A DNA stretch of 28,039 nucleotides from a virus, in the IMG/VR virus record IMGVR_UViG_3300024353_000055, positions 1-28,039 of that record, one strand, 5' to 3'. Both the position numbers and the translations under genes were made by a program. Below the pieces are notes generated by a model, which was not told the origin of the DNA, made no database searches, and worked only from the letters and a program-made list of their open reading frames with translations. This document shows, piece after piece, positions 22,281-28,039 of the stretch (the stretch's first letter is position 1; every line of letters begins with the position of its first letter).

Positions 22281-22601
22281 AAAACAAATGAACAGAAAGA
22301 ACCAATTTATACACCCATCAGTGAATTGACGGCTATCGCTGGGCCTAAATCTACGAGAGACTTCGTTGGGGAGACATATTTGGGGACGATGATAAAAAGC
22401 TTATCAATATTTTGTATGAAGTTAAAGAGAAATGTCCAAATTGACTGGTCTGACGTGGAAGTTGGCTTTCGAGAAACCAAAGATGACGATAATCAAATTT
22501 GGAGGGAAATAATTTTTCTTGTTAAATGTAAATGTGGAGAGAAACACACAATAATAAGTTTCGCCTCCTTTCTTCAATGCATAAAGAATAATAATATTTA
22601 G
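22260..22601 (+). CDS. Chimeric small protein with a tail-tube-like segment (113 aa), islet 2
   Basis: The start (MEAKGKD) comes from the direct repeat. Residues 20-43, around ELTAIAGPKSTRDFVGETYLG, align with residues 26-49 of the tail tube protein encoded just downstream, with 12 of 24 identical (I, E, I, GP, TRDF, T, LG). The remainder is unrelated to the tube, includes a C-x-C-G motif (KCKCGEKHT) and has no known family. It looks like a fragment of a tail tube gene joined to other sequence. It could interact with the tube, or be a degraded gene still in frame. Confidence 0.5.
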   Translation: MEAKGKDKTNEQKEPIYTPISELTAIAGPKSTRDFVGETYLGTMIKSLSIFCMKLKRNVQIDWSDVEVGFRETKDDDNQIWREIIFLVKCKCGEKHTIISFASFLQCIKNNNI

Positions 22602-22622
22602 AGGAGCCTAAAAAGATAGTTG

Positions 22623-22717
22623 AAATCTAAATAGTTCTATCGGACAATCCGAAAACCGGAAGCCGATTCGATCCTGAGAGATCAGGGTTGGGTCGGCTTT
22701 TTTGTTTTATAAACAAA
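22623..22717 (+). terminator. Attenuator-like RNA element, copy 2
   Basis: Same plan as 10703. Box AAATCTAAATAG (22623-22634), then ATCGG (22639-22643), then hairpin TCCG/CGGA (22648-22651 with 22657-22660). The terminator stem pairs 22661-22677 with 22682-22698 (17 pairs with G-U, GAGA loop), followed by six T (22698-22703). ATCGG can pair with CCGAT (22663-22667), competing with the terminator. TTTGTTT (22701-22707) pairs with AAACAAA (22711-22717). The stems differ in sequence from copy 1 but keep pairing, while box and spacings are identical. It lies just before the strong ribosome site of the tail tube gene. Confidence 0.8.
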
Positions 22718-22739
22718 CACTTAAAGGAGGTGTTTTACC

Positions 22740-23159
22740 ATGAGTGATGCAATTGCTGGATTGGGAGCGCAGTTCAAGAGGGGCGATGGTGCGTCCGCCG
22801 AGGGCTTTACGGCCATTGCCGAAGTGATCAATATAACTGGACCTGGGCTTACCAGGGACTTCATCGACGTTACTCATCTGGGATCAACGGGTGGATATCG
22901 TGAGTTCATCACAGGATTTCGTGATGGTGGAGAATATACCTTCACGGTCAATTTTACTCGAGCTGAATATGACCTGTTGTTGGCTGATTATGAAAGCGAC
23001 GACTCCGTCAACTACCAGGTTGTTCTCCCAGATACCGACATCACGACGCTTGAGTTCGCCGGCTTCGTGACTGCCATTCCGATGACCGTCCCATTCGATG
23101 ATAAAATCACCGTGGACGTGACAATAAAGATCACGGGTGGAGTTACCATACCTACATAA
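22740..23159 (+). CDS. Major tail tube protein
   Basis: A 139-aa protein with AAAGGAGGTG before the ATG, among the best ribosome sites here and as expected for an abundant protein. The sequence has the tube pattern: KRGDGASAEGFTAIAEVINITGPGLTRDFIDVTHLGSTGGYREFI near the start, then DGGEYTFTVNFTRAEYDLLL, VVLPDTDITTLEFAGFVTAIPMTVPFDDKITVDVTIKITG. These fit the lambda-type tail tube family (hexameric rings). It lies upstream of the frameshift chaperones and the tape measure gene, the standard order. Confidence 0.85.
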   Translation: MSDAIAGLGAQFKRGDGASAEGFTAIAEVINITGPGLTRDFIDVTHLGSTGGYREFITGFRDGGEYTFTVNFTRAEYDLLLADYESDDSVNYQVVLPDTDITTLEFAGFVTAIPMTVPFDDKITVDVTIKITGGVTIPT

Positions 23160-23180
23160 CCGAGGAAGGAGTTCTTAATA

Positions 23181-23567
23181 ATGAAGATCTTAACCAAAGA
23201 TCAAATCCTCCAGGCGGACGACATCCGCAAGGAGCAGGTGGAGGTTCCGGAGTGGGGTGGATCTGTCTGGGTGAAGACTATGTCGGGCGCGGAGAGGGAT
23301 CAACTGGAGGCCTCGATCATCAGTACACCAGGAGAGCGCAATATGGAGAATCTGCGTGCCAAGATCGTGGCTCTATCTGTGGTTGACCCGAATGGTGAGC
23401 GGTTATTCTCCTTTGAGGAGGCGATTGAGCTCACCAAGAAATCCGCCCGTGCCCTGGATCGGGTCTTCTCGGTTGCGCAGCGACTGTCCGGGTTCACGCC
23501 GCAGGACGTGGAGGACTTAACAAAAAACTCATCAGCCGGCCAGGGCGAAAGTTCATCTTCCGGTTAG
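23181..23567 (+). CDS. Tail assembly chaperone (gpG-like), unshifted product
   Basis: A 128-aa protein with GGAAGGAG before ATG 23181. The text MKILTKDQILQADDIRKEQVEVPEWGGSVWVKTMSGAERDQLEASI is typical of this family, followed by VVDPNGERLFSFEEAIELTKKSARALDRVFSVAQRLSGFT. The end after LTKNSS is a low-complexity serine-rich tail (SSAGQGESSSSG) of the kind found past slippery sites. Like lambda gpG, it would bind tail tube and tape measure during assembly. A frameshift at 23522-23528 yields the longer form. Confidence 0.8.
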   Translation: MKILTKDQILQADDIRKEQVEVPEWGGSVWVKTMSGAERDQLEASIISTPGERNMENLRAKIVALSVVDPNGERLFSFEEAIELTKKSARALDRVFSVAQRLSGFTPQDVEDLTKNSSAGQGESSSSG

Positions 23568-23574
23568 CCCTGGC
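23522..23574 (+). promoter_or_regulatory. Programmed -1 frameshift site (A AAA AAC plus downstream stem)
   Basis: Heptamer A-AAA-AAC at 23522-23528 in the zero frame ACA AAA AAC. An 8-pair stem, GCCAGGGC (23539-23546) with GCCCTGGC (23567-23574), lies 10 bases downstream. Slipping back one base joins the gpG-like frame to the gpT-like frame that ends at 23887. Confidence 0.8.
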
Positions 23575-23887
23575 TTTGGGCTATCCCCACCCGGATTACT
23601 TACTTGAGCTCTTGGACAGCCGGCAGATCTCAGAGTGGATGGCGTACTATGCGATCGAACCCTTCGGTCAATATCCCGAATATCTTCGGGCCGGGATCAT
23701 CGCGGCTACCATCGCTAATGTTCATCAGGGAAAGAAAGGCCGCAGGTTTACGGCCGAGGACTTTATGCCGAAGGAGCCCAGTGCCTCAAGACCCAAGAAG
23801 CAGTCTGTTGCCGAAATGAAGGCAATTATGCAGCAGATTGCGGGTTTGACCAAAAAGAAGAAGTTGACCAAAAAGAAGAGCAAATAA
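23528..23887 (+). CDS. gpT-like part of the frameshifted tail chaperone (gpG-T)
   Basis: This frame has no ATG of its own at the right place (the nearest start is a TTG at 23576). It continues from the slippery site as LISRPGRKFIFRLALALGYPHPDYLLELLDSRQISEWMAYYAIEPFGQ. That text is characteristic of the second domain of tail assembly chaperones. The fused protein would be about 235 aa and made in smaller amounts than the short form. The end is a K-rich tail (LTKKKKLTKKKSK). The stop is directly followed by the tape measure ATG. Confidence 0.75.
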   Translation, partial: LISRPGRKFIFRLALALGYPHPDYLLELLDSRQISEWMAYYAIEPFGQYPEYLRAGIIAATIANVHQGKKGRRFTAEDFMPKEPSASRPKKQSVAEMKAIMQQIAGLTKKKKLTKKKSK

Positions 23888-26617
23888 ATGGCGAATATAG
23901 GAACACTCACAGCCCATATCGGAGCGAATACTGCTGGACTTAACACTGGCTTGGCCCAGGCACAGGGGCGGTTAGCGGGGTTCTCTGCCGGTGCTATGAA
24001 AAGCATAGCCAAGATCGGTGGCGCCTTCGCCGCCCTCGGTTTGGCAGTTGGCGGATTAGCCCTCTTCAAGAACATTACAAAGACCGGGATTGACTTCGAG
24101 CAGACGATGACCACGGTGGCGGGGGTTATGCGGGCGACAGCGGACGAGTCAAAGAGACTTACGGAGGCGGCTCGCAAGATGGGAGAGACGACTGAGTGGT
24201 CGGCTTCTCAGGCTGGCGATGCTTTGCAGTTCTTGGGGATGGCGGGATTTGAGGCGAACAAGGCGATAAAAGCTCTGCCAGGTACGTTGGATTTGGCAAC
24301 TGCCGGACAGATCGATCTTGGTCGGGCAGCCGACATTGCCACCAACGCTCTGACCGCGATGGGGCTGGAGGTGGAGGAGCTCGAGCGTGTCAACGATGTT
24401 TTTGTCGGCACCATCACTCGGTCAAATACCAACATGGAGATGATGGCGGAGTCGTTCAAGTATGCGGCTCCGGTGGCCAGAGCCTACGGATACACCATCG
24501 AGGAGCTATCTGGATTGATCGGGATGATGGGCAACGCGGGAATACAGGGGAGCGCAGCAGGAACCCAGCTGGCGATGAGCTTCTCGCTGACCAATAAAGT
24601 GGCTGAGGAGTTCGGAGTGGAGGGCGGGAAGTATGTTGATGTGCTTGAGCGATTGAGGGAGAAAGGAATTGACGTTACGGAGGTTATGAAAGCGTTTGGG
24701 ATGCGAGCTGGTCGGGCTGCGGGTGTTCTCTATGAGGCGACAGACGCAACCAAAGAGTTTCAGGAAACTCTGGGGGGTGTCCAGGGTGAGGCGAAACGAT
24801 TGGCCGATGCGATGAGAAGCACTGTCGGCGCTTCCTTTAAGGAGCTGAAGTCGGTGATCGAATCCTTGGCACTGGACATATTTGAGACTTACAGGGATGA
24901 ATTAAAGGGTTTCGTAGTTGACACAACCGCTTGGATACGGGAGAACAAAGACAAAATCGTCGGATTTGTGGAGGGTGTCAAGGCTTTCCTCGGTGGCGTG
25001 ATAGAAGTGATAAGCTCGGTTGCAAGTCTCTTGGGTAGACTTGGGCTTGGGTTCACCAACTTTTTCAAGACCGTTGAGAGCAATGCGGTCGACACGGCTA
25101 ACTCCATTGCGGAATCAGGAGAGAAAATACAGGAGGCGCTAGCACCAGACGAACTGTTAACCTGGTGGCAGAAGTTTTGGGAAGTACTCAAGAGTGGATG
25201 GATGGCTGTCGGCGATGCAATACTCGTTGGCACAAAATTTATTATCCAATCCATTGGGACTCTGCTTGCTGGTCTCCTCAAGTTCATCCTCGATGATGTT
25301 ATCTGGAGTATAATGAAAGCTCTCTATGTCCTCGGCATAATGATCGAGGGGCTGGTTACCAGGGACTTCGGTAAGGTGCGGGCGGGGTTCCAAGGATTCA
25401 AGGAGGATATTGAGGGGATATGGACAGGAGGCAAAGAGACTGGCTTGGCGGCGATTGACTCCTGGGGGAATGCTTGGAACGATATGGTGGGCAAACTAAA
25501 ACCACCAATACCTGAGTCTGGCTTCATTGGTCCTATGCCATTTATTGGTCCGTTGCCTGCTCCAACCGTGACTCCTCCACCAACCGTATCAGGAAAACCA
25601 CCTCCTGTAATCACCATAGAACCGCCAGTTATAGCTATGCCCACCGAAGGTCTTGCGGAGTTCATGGATAGGGTGAAGGGCATGATAGCAGAATATGAAA
25701 CGATTCAACAGAACCGTTTTGACTGGCTCTATGAACATGAAAAGATTAGCTCTGACGAATACTTGGCTTTTCTAGAGCAGAGATTAAGTGGAGAGACAGA
25801 ATATTCAAATACCTGGATAGCCATACAACAACAAATAGAGAATGTAAAAGATGGCGTGGCTGAAGCAGACAAGGCAAGGTGGCAAGATCGAATCGCCGCT
25901 CAAGAAGAAGCCTTGGATATGCTCTTGGTCGGTTACAATACCTTCTGGCAGACGATGCTCGATCTCGACATGACTGGCGCTGAAAGGCGAAAAGCTATCT
26001 TCGAATCGGTCGCACGGGCATTTATGGATTATACCGCCCAGATGACAAAAGACTGGATTAAAAATGCGCTCCTGCAAAAAACGGTTACTGAGGGGGCCGA
26101 GAAATCAAAGCTCGCCGCAGTCGCCGCCGGTGCGATGGGAAGAATAGCTTGGGCGGTTAAAGAGGGTGCGGCAGCCATAGTGTCGGCGGCAAAGTCAATC
26201 TACAGCGCTGCGGCAAAGATATTTGAAGCTCATGCCTGGATACCTTTTGTTGGAGTGGCCATAGCCAGTGCTTTTATCGGTGCTATGGTGGCAACATTGG
26301 CTGGATTCAAAAAATTCCAGGAAGGCGGACTGATCGGGGGGCTACGGTGGCCTAAAGATACTGTCCCTATTATGGCTACGGGGGGAGAGTTCATGGTGCG
26401 TGAGCCAGCGGTGCGACAAATCGGCGTGCCAGCGCTTGAATACATGAACAGGACGGGGAACATGCCAAGGGGAGACACCATCATAAATATGGAGATGGGC
26501 GGGTTCACTTTTTCCGGAACTAAAAGGGCGGATGCCTACTTGATAGAGAGTTTTGTTGAGGACAAATTAGTTAAAGTGATCGAGGAAAAACTAAAAAACA
26601 GGAAATTGGTGCTATAA
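23888..26617 (+). CDS. Tail tape measure protein
   Basis: A 909-aa protein that sets tail length and is ejected with DNA. The N-terminal region IGTLTAHIGANTAGLNTGLAQAQGRLAGF is followed by the PhageMin_Tail domain: GIDFEQTMTTVAGVMRATADE, SKRLTEAARKMGETTEWSASQAGDALQFLGMAGFE, and GIQGSAAGTQLAMSF near 215. Hydrophobic spans occur near 40-60, in the centre (about 360-400 and 440-490) and near 775-810. A proline-rich linker (about 540-590) and a coiled region (WQDRIAAQEEALDML) follow. The end has GGEFMVREPAVRQIGVPALEYMNRTGNMP, common in this family. By the rule of about 1.5 angstroms per residue, the tail would be near 135 nm. Confidence 0.85.
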   Translation: MANIGTLTAHIGANTAGLNTGLAQAQGRLAGFSAGAMKSIAKIGGAFAALGLAVGGLALFKNITKTGIDFEQTMTTVAGVMRATADESKRLTEAARKMGETTEWSASQAGDALQFLGMAGFEANKAIKALPGTLDLATAGQIDLGRAADIATNALTAMGLEVEELERVNDVFVGTITRSNTNMEMMAESFKYAAPVARAYGYTIEELSGLIGMMGNAGIQGSAAGTQLAMSFSLTNKVAEEFGVEGGKYVDVLERLREKGIDVTEVMKAFGMRAGRAAGVLYEATDATKEFQETLGGVQGEAKRLADAMRSTVGASFKELKSVIESLALDIFETYRDELKGFVVDTTAWIRENKDKIVGFVEGVKAFLGGVIEVISSVASLLGRLGLGFTNFFKTVESNAVDTANSIAESGEKIQEALAPDELLTWWQKFWEVLKSGWMAVGDAILVGTKFIIQSIGTLLAGLLKFILDDVIWSIMKALYVLGIMIEGLVTRDFGKVRAGFQGFKEDIEGIWTGGKETGLAAIDSWGNAWNDMVGKLKPPIPESGFIGPMPFIGPLPAPTVTPPPTVSGKPPPVITIEPPVIAMPTEGLAEFMDRVKGMIAEYETIQQNRFDWLYEHEKISSDEYLAFLEQRLSGETEYSNTWIAIQQQIENVKDGVAEADKARWQDRIAAQEEALDMLLVGYNTFWQTMLDLDMTGAERRKAIFESVARAFMDYTAQMTKDWIKNALLQKTVTEGAEKSKLAAVAAGAMGRIAWAVKEGAAAIVSAAKSIYSAAAKIFEAHAWIPFVGVAIASAFIGAMVATLAGFKKFQEGGLIGGLRWPKDTVPIMATGGEFMVREPAVRQIGVPALEYMNRTGNMPRGDTIINMEMGGFTFSGTKRADAYLIESFVEDKLVKVIEEKLKNRKLVL

Positions 26618-26618
26618 G

Positions 26619-28039
26619 ATGGCGATTCCAAAACTGATATATTACAGTGACAACAGCTACGTTACAAGCGAAGGAACTCTCTTTGAGGGTTTCGAGACTT
26701 TCGCCGACTGGACCAAGGCAGCGGGGGATTCCATCGAAGCAAATTCGGTAAATACGAGGGAGGGAGTTCTGAGCCTGAAGTTGAACTCCGTCAATGGCGC
26801 GGCTACGGTGGCGGACAAGACCATCAGTAAGGACTTTTCGGCAGTGACGAATTTCATAATATGGATATACATCCACGATCTGAGCACGTTAGAAAAATGC
26901 GCTCTTTGGTTGAGTTCTACTGCCGATTGGAGCAAAAATTTTAACATAGAGATGACGGCAGGGCATTTCAAGGCTGGCTGGAATCGAATGGTCGTGGCAA
27001 AGGCTCAGTTTGGTTCGGGCGGGGGGGAAGTCTGGTCAAATACGATGATCAGGCTGCGGTTTAAGTGTGAAGCAAATACCGGCGAGGATACCGGTGCCAG
27101 CTTTGACGATCTCCGATACGATTATGCGGGGAAGGCAAAATGTATATTAACTTTCGACGACACTTATGCCAACACTTATTACCGAGCGAAACCAATAATG
27201 GATACTAACGGACAAGCTGGGGTGGCATTCGTTATAATACAAGATGTCGGTGTAGGTGGGAAATTGAGCATCGCACAAATGATGACCATGCAAAATGCGG
27301 GTTGGGATATTTCAAATCATACTTATGGGCATTGGTTAAACGATCAGCATCTTGCCGCTCTTTCGCAAGTAGAAATGGAGGAAGCCATTGATCTCGGTTA
27401 CGACTGGCTGGTCGACAATGGATTCAGTAAAGGCGCCCGATTCTTCGGCTATCCTTGGGGTGAATATAATCAGGCAGTATTAACGAAAGTCAAGGAGCGT
27501 CATAGAATAGCACGAAGCACCATTGAGGCATGGAATGTTAATTTACAACCGCACTTCAATTTGAATGATGATGACATAGAATTTTTAGTAAGATTTAAAG
27601 TGCTTGTGTCTTCAGATGCCCCCGCGACGGTGCAGGGCTGGATAGATAATGCCATTATCCAAAAAGGATTGTTGAGCCTTGGGTTCCACAATATAGTCGA
27701 GAGCGGAGCCTCGGGGGATACTGAATATAACCAGGCCGACTTTGAGACAATCAGTGATTACCTGAAAACCAAAGAGGATGCGGGGCTAATTGATATTATC
27801 ACATTCAGCGATTATGATGATCAGTTTATGCCATCCGATTTGACTTCAGTGGTCTATCTGGAGCACGGCCCCCTCGTTCCGTTTCCCATCGCACACGAGC
27901 CGAGCGAGAGTGTGAATCGCTCGGAAGACAAACGGATAAAGGTCTATGGTCACTCGCTGGCAGGAGATAGGAAGAGGATATGGCGGTTCAAATGTATCAT
28001 CGACGACCAGGGAAGCTCTGGCTACAAGTGGAGAGACTT
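26619..28039 (+). CDS. Tail protein with a polysaccharide deacetylase (CE4/NodB) domain (partial, runs off the window)
   Basis: ATG 26619 follows the tape measure stop by one base. The first ~170 residues form a beta-sandwich-like region (FEGFETFADWTKAAGDSIEAN, later FDDLRYDY) of carbohydrate-binding type. A CE4 domain follows: motif 1 TFDD (178-181), motif 2 H234-T-Y-G-H238, and motif 3 R274-FFG-YPWG. The D-D and H-H metal residues are all present. CE4 enzymes remove acetyl groups from chitin, peptidoglycan or capsule sugars. After about residue 400 tail-type sequence resumes. Position after the tape measure fits a baseplate or distal tail protein. 473 residues are visible, with no stop before the end. 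Confidence 0.75.
   Translation, partial: MAIPKLIYYSDNSYVTSEGTLFEGFETFADWTKAAGDSIEANSVNTREGVLSLKLNSVNGAATVADKTISKDFSAVTNFIIWIYIHDLSTLEKCALWLSSTADWSKNFNIEMTAGHFKAGWNRMVVAKAQFGSGGGEVWSNTMIRLRFKCEANTGEDTGASFDDLRYDYAGKAKCILTFDDTYANTYYRAKPIMDTNGQAGVAFVIIQDVGVGGKLSIAQMMTMQNAGWDISNHTYGHWLNDQHLAALSQVEMEEAIDLGYDWLVDNGFSKGARFFGYPWGEYNQAVLTKVKERHRIARSTIEAWNVNLQPHFNLNDDDIEFLVRFKVLVSSDAPATVQGWIDNAIIQKGLLSLGFHNIVESGASGDTEYNQADFETISDYLKTKEDAGLIDIITFSDYDDQFMPSDLTSVVYLEHGPLVPFPIAHEPSESVNRSEDKRIKVYGHSLAGDRKRIWRFKCIIDDQGSSGYKWRD

Noticed and set aside
1-28039. CRISPR array, tRNA genes, insertion sequences, integrase or attachment sites
   Set aside because: No regularly spaced repeats, cloverleaf, transposase or recombinase sequence was seen.

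Overview
The window reads as one contiguous piece of a tailed bacteriophage or prophage (Caudoviricetes, siphovirus type) with a bacterial host. Nearly all genes lie on the + strand, are packed with ATGA, GTGA or TAATG overlaps, and often have strong GGAGG ribosome sites. The recognisable late-gene order is MuF-like head protein, prohead protease/scaffold, decoration protein, HK97-fold capsid protein, head-tail connectors, tail terminator, tail tube, frameshifted tail chaperone pair, tape measure, and a tail protein carrying a deacetylase domain. Terminase and portal are absent and probably lie upstream of base 1. The host cannot be named. Consensus-like TTGACA/TATAAT promoters and Sec-type signal peptides point to an ordinary bacterial host.

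Left part (1-8996). After the last codons of an unidentified gene and a strongly self-complementary 225-base stretch comes a beta-class DNA methyltransferase. Its middle third is read through on the opposite strand by an HNH endonuclease gene that has its own perfect TTGACA-17-TATAAT promoter. An M15-like peptidase, a two-domain methyltransferase, a 35-residue membrane peptide and a YkgJ-type metal-cluster protein follow. Next are four consecutive beta-rich, fibre-like proteins, each beginning with a signal peptide or N-terminal membrane segment.

Centre (8993-19965). MuF is followed by islet 1 (10006-10790), a set of four small ORFs with a promoter-like start and an attenuator-like end. The protease/scaffold, decoration and capsid genes follow. 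A coupled cassette of glycan-type enzymes (14763-19965) then interrupts the capsid-to-connector order: a DUF115-like protein, an unknown, a GT8-like glycosyltransferase, an NAD epimerase, a GT2 glycosyltransferase, a methyltransferase and a sulfotransferase.

Right part (19983-28039). Four connector and terminator genes lead to islet 2 (21541-22720). It starts with a homologue of the first gene of islet 1 and ends with a second copy of the same RNA element, just before the tail tube gene. The tail chaperone pair uses an A AAA AAC slippery heptamer. The tape measure gene follows, and the last gene runs off the window.

The most novel signals are the two matched attenuator-like RNA elements with their two related islets, the antisense HNH gene inside the methyltransferase, the secreted fibre-like quartet, and the recurrent near-identical sequences around start codons of unrelated genes. 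No stretch longer than about 300 bases is without a gene. I saw no tRNA, rRNA, CRISPR array, insertion sequence, integrase or attachment site.
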